Origin: Actinomycetota bacterium
GTDB lineage: Bacteria; Actinomycetota; Thermoleophilia; Gaiellales; Gaiellaceae
Assembly: GCA_013698195.1 (NCBI GenBank)
Contig: JACCVK010000117.1
Span: 1-5,058 of the forward strand
Reading direction: 5' to 3'
DNA: 5,058 nucleotides
In this document: positions 1 to 5,058 of the stretch, piece after piece
Position numbering within the stretch: the stretch's first letter is position 1
How the letters are laid out: each line of letters begins with the position of its first letter
The notes under the pieces: model-generated
What the model saw: only the letters and a program-made list of their open reading frames with translations
Databases searched by the model: none
Told to the model about the DNA's origin: nothing
Position numbers and translations under genes: made by a program

Positions 1-1290
1 GGCACGCACGAAGATCACGCTGAGAGCGCACGACTGATCCGCGAAGCGCAGAAGTCCGCCGGTCGTCCGCTTGCCCTCATCGCGGATCTGCAAGGGCCGA
101 AGGTGCGGATCGGCGAGCTGGAGGAGCCGATCACCGTCCGCCCGGGCGAGCACGTCGTCGTCGCCGGCGAGGACGACGCCCGGGACGGCGACCTCCCCGT
201 GGCGCCGGGCGTGCTCGGCTCGGTGCTCGAGCCCGGCCAGGATGTGTTCATCGCGGACGGGCGCGTGCGCCTGCGGGTCGAGAAGGTCGAAGCCGGCCGA
301 GCGCGCTGTGAGGTCGTCACGGGCGGGCTCATCGAAGAGCACAAGGGCGTCAACGTCCCGGGTGTCCCGCTTCCGGTGCCGTCGCTCACGGAGAAGGACC
401 TCTCGGATCTTGCGTTCGCGCTCGATCTCGGCGTCGACTATGTCGCGCAGTCGTTCGTACGGTCACGGGCAGACGTGGCAGCCCTCCGCGCGAAACTCGA
501 GGAAGCCGGGTCACAGGCCTGGGTGATCGCGAAGGTCGAGCTCAAGGAAGCGATCTCCGTGCTCGACGACATCCTCGACGAAGCGGACGCGGTGATGATC
601 GCGCGCGGAGACCTGGGGGTAGAGATCGGCGTTGCGGAGGTCCCACTGCTCCAGAAACGAATCATCCTCGCCGCTCTCGAGCACGGGAAGCCGGCAATCA
701 CCGCCACGCAGATGCTCGAGACGATGGTCGGGCGGCCTGAGCCGACGCGCGCCGAGGCATCCGACGTCGCGAACGCGATTCTCGACGGAACCTCGGCGGT
801 GATGCTCTCTGCCGAGACGGCCGTCGGTCAGTACCCGGTCGAGGCGGTCGAGACGATGGACCGCATCGCGCGTGCGGTCGAGCCGAGTCTCGGCTACCGG
901 CACCAGCTGCCGAGCGCGTCAGAAGCGCCGACCGTCGGCCGCGCGATGTCGAATGCGGCCTGTGACCTCGCCGAGGCGCTCGGTGCCAAGGCCATCCTCG
1001 TTCCGACGTTCACGGGCCGGACGGCATCAGCGGTTGCGCGGCTGCGCCCGCGGCGACCGATCGTCGCGCTCACACACGTAACCGTGTCCCTCCAGCACAT
1101 GGCGATCGAGTGGGGCGTGACGCCGCTCGAGATTCCGGAGTCGGCAGATGTCGAGGATCTCTGGGGCCAGTCGATCGAGGCTGCCCGCAAAGCGGGCATC
1201 GTGGACGTGGGAGACCGCATCGTGCTCACGGCGGGCACCGCGGTGAACATCCCGGGCTCCACGAACGTCATCAAGGTCGAGACCGCGTAG
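1..1290 (+). CDS. pyk: Pyruvate kinase, 5'-truncated by window edge
   Basis: Catalyses phosphoenolpyruvate plus ADP to pyruvate plus ATP, the last step of glycolysis, in the cytoplasm. The frame is open from base 1, so the N-terminus (roughly 40-45 residues by family length) lies outside; 429 codons are visible. Window residue numbers follow. LQGPK at 30-34 ends the first barrel segment. The B domain follows to about 125, and TEKD is at 130-133. VIAKVE at 175-180 carries catalytic Lys178 and metal ligand Glu180. ARGDLGVEI at 201-209 carries metal ligand Asp204. ATQMLE at 235-240 has the active-site Thr236, followed by PTRAEASDVANA and the ETAVG motif. The C-terminal regulatory-type domain runs from about 305 to the end. 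The L-Q-K combination at the positions of rabbit residues 113/114/117 is the set known from K+-independent pyruvate kinases. One deviation from the active-site signature is Leu181 after KVE, where Asn or Lys is usual. It stops with TAG 63 nt before the division gene. Confidence 0.97.
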   Translation, partial: GTHEDHAESARLIREAQKSAGRPLALIADLQGPKVRIGELEEPITVRPGEHVVVAGEDDARDGDLPVAPGVLGSVLEPGQDVFIADGRVRLRVEKVEAGRARCEVVTGGLIEEHKGVNVPGVPLPVPSLTEKDLSDLAFALDLGVDYVAQSFVRSRADVAALRAKLEEAGSQAWVIAKVELKEAISVLDDILDEADAVMIARGDLGVEIGVAEVPLLQKRIILAALEHGKPAITATQMLETMVGRPEPTRAEASDVANAILDGTSAVMLSAETAVGQYPVEAVETMDRIARAVEPSLGYRHQLPSASEAPTVGRAMSNAACDLAEALGAKAILVPTFTGRTASAVARLRPRRPIVALTHVTVSLQHMAIEWGVTPLEIPESADVEDLWGQSIEAARKAGIVDVGDRIVLTAGTAVNIPGSTNVIKVETA

Positions 1291-1353
1291 AGCACTAGCG
1301 TCCTCGTCCCCGCGCGATGAAGGGGATCGCGTCGCTCCCTGGAACGTACCTGC

Positions 1354-1725
1354 GTGGCAAGGCGGAACGTGAAGGGCGCTGGGCGCACGCGACGCAAGAC
1401 GTCGCGGTCGGCCGCACGCTCGCGCCGCCTGCGCGCGGTGTTCTTCGTGGTGGTGCTCGGAGCGGCGGCCTACCTCTACTACCAGCCGCTGTCATCCTAC
1501 GTCGAGCGGCGGAACGAGCTGGTCGAGACGCGAGCCGAGGTCGAGACGCTACGCGCAGCGAAGCTGCGGATGGAGCAACGGCTCGCATTCTCGACGAGCG
1601 AAGAAGCGACCCGTCGCGAGGCCCGGCGGATGGGCTACATCAGCCCCGGCGAGCAGCTGTTCATCGTCAAGGGCATTCCGGACTGGCGTCGGGCTCACGC
1701 GCGTACCCTGCGGGGGGATGGATGA
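1354..1725 (+). CDS. ftsB: FtsB/DivIC-family septum formation initiator
   Basis: A 123-residue bitopic division protein, expected to bridge FtsL and FtsQ in the divisome at the septal membrane. The N-terminal cytoplasmic part (1-27) is very basic. One membrane helix spans about 28-43 (AVFFVVVLGAAAYLYY). A heptad-like coiled coil rich in Glu, Arg and Leu spans about 46-80. The family's C-terminal signature follows at 91-107 (RRMGYISPGEQLFIVKG). Size and order match the family. The start is uncertain: GTG 1354 has only a weak GGA about 10 nt upstream, and GTG 1369 is an in-frame alternative that would drop five residues. An in-frame TGA at 1318 rules out a longer protein. It follows pyk by 63 nt and overlaps the DUF501 gene by 8 nt. 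FtsB then DUF501 is the order seen downstream of enolase in mycobacteria (Rv1024-Rv1025), which supports the name. FtsB and DivIC cannot be told apart by sequence alone. Confidence 0.9.
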   Translation: MARRNVKGAGRTRRKTSRSAARSRRLRAVFFVVVLGAAAYLYYQPLSSYVERRNELVETRAEVETLRAAKLRMEQRLAFSTSEEATRREARRMGYISPGEQLFIVKGIPDWRRAHARTLRGDG

Positions 1726-2218
1726 TCGCGCGACCGTCGAGCGCCAGCTCGGAAGAGCGCCGCGCGCGTTTCGGCGCGTAGCCGTTCGCTGCGCGTACGG
1801 CAGGCCGGCGGTCACCGAGCAGGAGCCCTACGGCTCGGACGGAGAGCCGTTCCCGACCACGTACTACCTGACGTGCCCGTACCTCGTGGCGGCGATCGCC
1901 CGGATCGAGGCAGCAGGCGGCGTCGAGCGGTGGAGCCGCGAGGTCGCGAGTGACGAGGCTCTCGCAGCAGCGGTCGAGCGTGCGACGCGCGAGCAGCGCG
2001 AGGTGCGGCGCGAGCTCGCCGCGGGACGAGCCGGGCCGGATGGCGGCGCGGCGCTCGAGCTCGGTATCGGCGGCTCCCGGTCTCCGGGAAGCCTCAAGTG
2101 CCTGCATGCTCACGTTGCGTTCGCCCTGGCGCGACCCGGCTATGTGCTCGGGGAGCGCATCCTCGCGGAGGTCGATCCGCTGTGGCCAGCCGACGGTTGC
2201 TGCACCCGCGAGCACTAG
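1718..2218 (+). CDS. DUF501 family protein
   Basis: A 166-residue soluble protein of unknown biochemical function. Recognised by the family's conserved blocks: VRCAYGRPAV at 23-32 with Cys25, PFPTTYYLTCPYL at 44-56 with Cys53, a long charged helix at about 70-103, and SLKCLHAHVAFALA at 125-138 with Cys128, His130 and His132. The invariant Cys/His residues suggest a metal site or catalytic role, but that is inference. The C-terminus (GCCTREH) adds two more cysteines. ATG 1718 is the only conventional start in the frame near this point. It overlaps the end of ftsB by 8 nt and is immediately preceded by a run of six G, too close to be a normal ribosome binding site, so translation is probably coupled to ftsB. 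In many actinobacteria an exopolyphosphatase gene (ppx) comes next; here it does not. Confidence 0.88.
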   Translation: MDDRATVERQLGRAPRAFRRVAVRCAYGRPAVTEQEPYGSDGEPFPTTYYLTCPYLVAAIARIEAAGGVERWSREVASDEALAAAVERATREQREVRRELAAGRAGPDGGAALELGIGGSRSPGSLKCLHAHVAFALARPGYVLGERILAEVDPLWPADGCCTREH

Positions 2219-2230
2219 TCTCCGGCGGCG

Positions 2231-2548
2231 ATGAGCATGGACGTCGAAAGTGCGCGGCGCGACTGGCAGGACGCCTACCGGCGGCTCGAGCAGGAGTCGA
2301 GCCTGCCGGGTGGCGCCTCGGAGTCGCTCTGGCGGCAGCTCGAGATCGTTGCCGGCGAGCTGCATCGCAAGGTCGGCTCCCGCTTTACGCTCCGGGATCT
2401 CGCGGCCGAGTACGGCACGTCGGAGAGATGGGTGCGCAACCTTGTCTCGGAAAGGGCGGCTGCGCCCGGCTGGCCGCGCACGCTCTCCATGGTGGAAGGA
2501 GCCGCCTTCCACGTGTACTCGCGGGGCGCCGAGGATTACGAGCCGTGA
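2231..2548 (+). CDS. Small protein with helix-turn-helix-like segment
   Basis: A 105-residue acidic/basic soluble protein that I do not recognise as a named family. Residues 5-25 (ESARRDWQDAYRRLEQESS) and 30-47 look like two amphipathic helices. Residues 50-72 (SRFTLRDLAAEYGTSERWVRNLV) have the spacing of a helix-turn-helix: a first helix starting at TLRDLAAEYG, a turn at TS, and a second helix ERWVRNLV. The tail is rich in aromatic residues (VEGAAFHVYSRGAEDY). It could bind DNA as a small regulator, but the N-terminal helices could equally make it a protein-interaction module. It begins 12 nt after the DUF501 stop and ends overlapping the next GTG start, so it sits firmly in the pyk-ftsB-DUF501 operon. 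The ribosome binding site is weak (GGCGGCG just before ATG 2231). ATG 2237, two codons in, is an equally possible start. Confidence 0.75.
   Translation: MSMDVESARRDWQDAYRRLEQESSLPGGASESLWRQLEIVAGELHRKVGSRFTLRDLAAEYGTSERWVRNLVSERAAAPGWPRTLSMVEGAAFHVYSRGAEDYEP
2531..2535 (+). promoter_or_regulatory. Ribosome binding site deciding a GTG start
   Basis: GAGGA lies inside the 3' end of the preceding gene, 9 nt before GTG 2545 and 15 nt before ATG 2551. The spacing favours the GTG and hence a start that overlaps the upstream stop codon. Confidence 0.55.
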
Positions 2549-2781
2549 GCATGCTCGAGCGGCCGAGCACGCGCAGCCGGGAACGGCGGCAGCGCCGCAT
2601 CCTACGCTGGGCGCTGCTGGCTCTCCTGCTCCTCCTCGTGTTCGCCGTCGGCGTCGCGTTTGGCCAGGCACTCGACGACGCGCCCGAGCCGGGAGGAGCC
2701 ACGACGTCCGTTCGAACGCTCACGCCACTCGAGCAGGAGAGGCCGGCGCGGACGGTCACGGTGACAGTGACACAACCGTAG
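2545..2781 (+). CDS. Small single-pass membrane protein, Thr/Val tail
   Basis: A 78-residue protein of unknown function. Residues 1-21 are highly basic with many Arg. One strong membrane helix spans about 22-45 (WALLALLLLLVFAVGVAFGQ is its core). A 30-odd-residue Pro/Thr/Gly-rich tail follows and ends in alternating Thr-Val (TVTVTVTQP). The positive-inside rule puts the short N-terminus in the cytoplasm and the tail outside the membrane. GTG 2545 is preferred over ATG 2551 because GAGGA at 2531-2535 stands 9 nt before it, and because GTGA overlaps the stop of the preceding gene, a typical coupled arrangement. Upstream in-frame starts would overlap the whole previous gene and are rejected. The extracytoplasmic tail and the neighbouring ftsB make a role at the envelope or divisome conceivable, but nothing in the sequence proves it. 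Confidence 0.78.
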   Translation: MSMLERPSTRSRERRQRRILRWALLALLLLLVFAVGVAFGQALDDAPEPGGATTSVRTLTPLEQERPARTVTVTVTQP

Positions 2782-2799
2782 ACCGAGACAGCTCGCCCC

Positions 2800-3252
2800 T
2801 TACAGCTCCTCGGACGCCTCCAGCAAGCCGGAGACGATGATTCCGATCGCGCACACGAGGCTGATCCAGATCCCGATTCCGCGACTGGCGAAGAAGAAGG
2901 TGTCTGGGATCGAGATCAGGCGGACGAGGACGAGCACCGTGGCCACCGAGCCGATCCCGATCGCGATCAGGCTCTCGGGAATCGCGGGTGGTAGCTCGAC
3001 CTCGAACTCGCGGAGAGCGACGAGCAAGACTGCCAGCAGGCCGAGGAGGAGGACGACCTTGCCGATCGTCCCCGTATGCCAGCCGATGACGGAGACGGTC
3101 GTGCCCTCGCCCTCGCCCGTATACCAACCCGTGAGCGTCGAGAGCGCGAGCAGGAGCCCGAACAGGAACGTCAACCGGCCACTCCAGCCGAGCGCCCCAC
3201 CTGCGCCGAGCTGAGTCCGTGCGCGACCGAGACGTCCCTCGCCGGAGTTCAT
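2800..3252 (-). CDS. Four-helix integral membrane protein, unknown
   Basis: A 150-residue polytopic membrane protein I cannot assign to a named family. A Gly/Arg-rich N-terminus (1-24) precedes four hydrophobic segments at about 25-43, 64-81, 94-112 and 126-144. The first loop carries a GWYTGEGEGTT stretch followed by GWHTGTIGK. An acidic REFEVELPP loop lies between helices 2 and 3, and a FFFASRGIGIW motif leads into helix 4. The C-terminus is short and acidic (EASEEL). ATG 3252 is chosen because a promoter with a -10 box ends 7 nt before it, fitting a leaderless message. An alternative GTG at 3288 has AAGGAG 11 nt upstream and would add 12 residues, but it would fall inside the proposed -35 box. 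The gene stands alone on this strand. It converges on the pyk operon with an 18-bp gap holding no convincing terminator. Confidence 0.8.
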   Translation of the reverse strand: MNSGEGRLGRARTQLGAGGALGWSGRLTFLFGLLLALSTLTGWYTGEGEGTTVSVIGWHTGTIGKVVLLLGLLAVLLVALREFEVELPPAIPESLIAIGIGSVATVLVLVRLISIPDTFFFASRGIGIWISLVCAIGIIVSGLLEASEEL

Positions 3253-3259
3253 GAAGCGA

Positions 3260-3288
3260 ACACTATTGCCTTCAGGGCCGCCGGTCAC
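3260..3288 (-). promoter_or_regulatory. Sigma70-type promoter for the minus-strand membrane gene
   Basis: Read on the minus strand, GTGACC (3288-3283) is a -35 box sharing TGAC with TTGACA. After exactly 17 nt comes TAGTGT (3265-3260), a TAnnnT -10 box. ATG 3252 begins 7 nt after the -10 box, about where transcription would start, so a leaderless mRNA is expected. Predicted by eye only. Confidence 0.5.
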
Positions 3289-3303
3289 TACCTACGTTGC
3301 TCC

Positions 3304-3331
3304 TTACTCGACGCGCTTCCCGTCTTACACT
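3304..3331 (+). promoter_or_regulatory. Possible promoter for the plus-strand membrane genes
   Basis: TACACT (3326-3331) matches the TAnnnT -10 pattern and stands 6 nt before GTG 3338, again implying a leaderless message. A weak -35 candidate TTACTC (3304-3309) is 16 nt upstream. No Shine-Dalgarno sequence precedes the GTG (the bases are pyrimidine-rich, TTCCC), which is what a leaderless start would show. Confidence 0.4.
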
Positions 3332-3337
3332 TCCCGT

Positions 3338-3571
3338 GTGGCGAAGGTCACCCAGAGCGCGACCGGTGAAGACTCTCCACCACTTGACCCGGAGGCGGTA
3401 AGCCGCGCATACCGGTTCCACCGGGCACGACGCCGAGCACGCGAGCAGCGCCATCGTGAGCGGCGCTGGGCCGGCCTCCGCTTCTGGATCGTCCTCGTGC
3501 TCGCCCTCGCTGCCGCAGTGTTTCTCGCAACGCGGACTCTCGGCGAGATCGAGCGCGTCTTCGGGCTGTAG
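3338..3571 (+). CDS. Small basic single-pass membrane protein
   Basis: A 77-residue protein of unknown function. Residues 1-20 are neutral to acidic (SATGEDSPPLDPEA). Residues 23-48 form a very basic, probably helical stretch (RAYRFHRARRRAREQRHRERR), which leads straight into one membrane helix at about 48-64 (FWIVLVLALAAAVFLAT). A short amphipathic end IERVFGL follows. Topology is N-in by the positive-inside rule. The Arg-rich juxtamembrane helix could bind nucleic acid or acidic lipids; this is speculation. GTG 3338 is chosen because it follows a -10 box by 6 nt. An in-frame ATG at 3251 would give 106 residues but would start on top of the divergent gene's start codon. It is followed in the same frame, immediately after its TAG, by the large fused synthase, so the two are probably co-transcribed. 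Confidence 0.65.
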   Translation: MAKVTQSATGEDSPPLDPEAVSRAYRFHRARRRAREQRHRERRWAGLRFWIVLVLALAAAVFLATRTLGEIERVFGL

Positions 3572-3574
3572 GTC

Positions 3575-5058
3575 CTGTCCATCGCGACCGAGCAGAGCGA
3601 CGAGTCGGGCGCACCGGATGAGCGCGCGGAGAATCACCGTGCGCAGAGTCAACGTGCCCAGAATCAACGAGCCCTGGGTGCGCTCGTCTTCGGAGCGGGG
3701 ATCGGTGCGCTCGCCACCGAGATCGCAGCCTCGCGGCTGCTTGCCCCGTACTTCGGCTCCTCGACCATCGTCTGGGCGAACCTCATCGGCATCGTCCTCG
3801 CGGCGTTGTCGCTCGGCTACTGGCTCGGCGGGCGCATTGCCGACCGCCGGCCCGAGTCGCGGCTCCTCGGCTACATCGTGCTCGCGGCATCGGTCTTCGT
3901 GGCCGTCATTCCCTTTGTGTCCAGGCCGTTTCTCGACGTCACCGTCGAAGGACTGGACGAGACCTCCGCCGGCGCGGTCATCGGGAGCTTCCTCGGGGTC
4001 CTGCTCCTCTGTGCGCCGCCGGTCGTCTTGCTCGGGATGGTCTCGCCGTTCGCGATCAGGCTCGCCGTGGCAAGCATCGCGACCGCGGGCGCAGTCGCCG
4101 GCCGGCTGTACGCGCTCTCGACCGCCGGATCGCTCCTCGGCACGTTTCTTCCCGCCCTTGTGCTGATTCCCTGGATCGGGACGCAGCGGACATTTCTCGT
4201 CGTTGCGGCGTTGCTCGCAGCCTCGTCCTGCTTTCTCCTGGGTGCGCGCTATCTCGTCGTCGCGACTGCGCTCGTCGCGCTCGTCGCGATCCCGCCGGGC
4301 GCGATCAAGGGCAAGGAAGGTCTCTTGCACGAAGAGACGTCGTACCACCAGTACATCCAGGTCGTCGAGGAGGAAGACGGCAGGCGGCTCCTCTATCTCA
4401 ACGAGGGGATTGCCGTGCATTCGGTATGGCGCAGAGACTCGGTGCTGACCGGCGGCGTCTGGGACGCCTTCCTCGCGCTTCCGCCACTGCTCGGCCGCGA
4501 GCCGGAGCGCATCGCGATTCTCGGAAACGCGGCCGGGACGACCGCACGAGCGCTCGGTGTCTACTACCCGCGAGCTGAGATCGACGGGGTCGAGCTCGAT
4601 CCGGCAGTGAGCCGCGTGGGTCGCCGGTACTTCGGGCTCGGTGACAACCCCCGGCTGACCATTCACGACGCCGACGCGCGCCCGTTCCTCCGGTCGGCAG
4701 ACGCTCGCTACGACCTCATCGTCGTCGACGCGTACCACCAGCCGTATGTCCCGTTCTACCTGGCGACGCGCGAGTTCTTCGGACTCGTACGGGAGCGACT
4801 TGCGCCGGGCGGGATCGTCGCGCTCAACGTTGCCGCGGTGCCCGACGATCGACGACTGGTCGAGGCGATCAGCCGCACACTCGGAGCTGAGCTCCCGCAG
4901 GTCGTCGAGTGGCCGGTGCTGCGCTTCAACACGATCGTGCTCGGGCTCACCCGGCCGCTCGAGCAGCCGGAGCTTCGTCGCCGGCTGCGCTCGGGACCGG
5001 CGGACCTTGCGTCCCTGCGCGCGTTGCTCGCCCGGCAGGCACGCGTCTCGCCCGAGAC
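3575..5058 (+). CDS. Membrane-fused spermidine synthase-like protein, 3' truncated
   Basis: An N-terminal membrane domain fused to an aminopropyltransferase/methyltransferase-fold domain, the class annotated as fused MFS/spermidine synthase. The physiological reaction of this class is not established. The frame runs open to the window edge (about 494 codons from CTG 3575). Numbering from that CTG, hydrophobic segments lie at about 34-55, 66-86, 97-115, 138-165, 178-205 and 208-245, with the family motif EIAASRLLAPYFGSS near 49-63. The soluble part has HEETSYHQYIQV at 252-263, a glycine loop GNAAG at 317-321 in place of the usual GGGDG, GVELDP with the ribose-binding-type Glu, DADARPFL, and VVDAYHQPYVPFYL with Asp385. 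True spermidine synthases usually show a D-x-x-D-P there, so polyamine synthesis is doubtful. The start is unresolved: no ATG, GTG or TTG occurs in frame from the TAG at 3569 to TTG 3806, which is inside helix 2. CTG 3575 is used here only as the outermost candidate; CTG 3674 or a frameshift are alternatives. Confidence 0.82.
   Translation, partial: MSIATEQSDESGAPDERAENHRAQSQRAQNQRALGALVFGAGIGALATEIAASRLLAPYFGSSTIVWANLIGIVLAALSLGYWLGGRIADRRPESRLLGYIVLAASVFVAVIPFVSRPFLDVTVEGLDETSAGAVIGSFLGVLLLCAPPVVLLGMVSPFAIRLAVASIATAGAVAGRLYALSTAGSLLGTFLPALVLIPWIGTQRTFLVVAALLAASSCFLLGARYLVVATALVALVAIPPGAIKGKEGLLHEETSYHQYIQVVEEEDGRRLLYLNEGIAVHSVWRRDSVLTGGVWDAFLALPPLLGREPERIAILGNAAGTTARALGVYYPRAEIDGVELDPAVSRVGRRYFGLGDNPRLTIHDADARPFLRSADARYDLIVVDAYHQPYVPFYLATREFFGLVRERLAPGGIVALNVAAVPDDRRLVEAISRTLGAELPQVVEWPVLRFNTIVLGLTRPLEQPELRRRLRSGPADLASLRALLARQARVSPE
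3617..3676 (+). repeat. Four imperfect 15-bp tandem repeats in the synthase N-terminus
   Basis: Four consecutive 15-bp units encode the pentapeptides DERAE, NHRAQ, SQRAQ and NQRAL, all sharing Arg-Ala at positions 3-4. The last three units are the most alike at DNA level (for example AATCACCGTGCGCAG and AGTCAACGTGCCCAG). The unit length is a multiple of three, so copy number changes keep the frame. They lie just ahead of the first membrane helix of the fused synthase, in a segment predicted to be hydrophilic and cytoplasmic. Confidence 0.7.

Noticed and set aside
1313..1331. 6-bp inverted repeat CGCGAT/ATCGCG with a 7-nt loop between pyk and ftsB
   Set aside because: The stem is short and there is no T-run after it, so it is not a convincing terminator. 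The purine-rich loop is about 28 nt from GTG 1354, too far to be its ribosome binding site.
1317..1781. Overlapping plus-strand frame starting at ATG 1317
   Set aside because: It is out of frame with ftsB and DUF501, covers both, and has no hydrophobic or domain signature. Shadow frame.
1667..2671. Long minus-strand open frame (334 codons)
   Set aside because: It is antisense to four well-packed plus-strand genes, including recognised FtsB and DUF501. Composition is Arg/Ala-rich with no motif.
2755..2765. Near-perfect palindrome GTCAC-G-GTGAC, a possible operator
   Set aside because: It falls inside the alternating Thr-Val codons of the small membrane protein, so the symmetry is explained by the repeated codons.
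2782..2799. Possible bidirectional terminator between the convergent genes
   Set aside because: Only a 4-bp CGAG/CTCG stem is present and no T-tract on either strand.
3251..3337. N-terminal extension of the small basic membrane protein from ATG 3251
   Set aside because: It would overlap the divergent gene's start and both promoter elements. GTG 3338 right after the -10 box is the simpler start.
3272..4738. Very long open frame on the minus strand (488 codons), rich in Arg, Asp and Glu
   Set aside because: It lies antisense to the clear membrane/synthase gene, has low-complexity charged composition and no recognisable domain, and covers parts of two other genes. This is typical of high-GC shadow frames.
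1..5058. CRISPR arrays, tRNA or rRNA genes, insertion sequences, phage genes, toxin-antitoxin or defence modules
   Set aside because: I looked for spaced direct repeats, transposase motifs and tRNA-like features and saw none; coding sequence accounts for nearly all of the window.

Overview
This is a high-GC, gene-dense bacterial window, most consistent with an actinobacterium. The arrangement septum-formation initiator (FtsB/DivIC) followed by a DUF501 protein is an actinobacterial hallmark; in Mycobacterium tuberculosis the same pair follows enolase. The short, leaderless-looking promoters also fit. My guess at the deeper lineage, Thermoleophilia (Gaiella/Solirubrobacter-like), is an inference from general protein style and cannot be proven here.

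Layout. (1) Positions 1-2781, plus strand, look like one operon. It holds the 3' nine-tenths of pyruvate kinase (pyk), an FtsB/DivIC-type division protein, a DUF501 protein overlapping it by 8 bp, a 105-residue protein with a helix-turn-helix-like segment, and a small single-pass membrane protein whose GTG start overlaps the preceding stop codon. (2) Positions 2800-3252, minus strand, encode an unrecognised four-helix membrane protein that converges on the first operon with only 18 bp between them. (3) The 85 bp between 3253 and 3337 is a divergent promoter region. On each strand a TAnnnT -10 box lies 6-7 nt before a start codon, which suggests leaderless mRNAs both ways. (4) From 3338 to the right edge, plus strand, come a 77-residue basic single-pass membrane protein and, in the same frame just after its TAG, a large membrane protein fused to a spermidine-synthase-like domain. 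The latter is cut by the window edge.

How the genes relate. The first block mixes a glycolytic enzyme with cell-division functions, as the eno-ftsB-DUF501 locus does elsewhere, so growth and division genes are probably co-transcribed. The second block looks independent. Its large protein belongs to the MFS-fused spermidine synthase class, whose function is not established.

I did not find a defence system, mobile element, CRISPR array, tRNA or rRNA. The most notable oddity is that the fused synthase has no ATG, GTG or TTG in its frame between the upstream TAG and the middle of its second membrane helix. Four 15-bp tandem repeats sit exactly in that N-terminal region.
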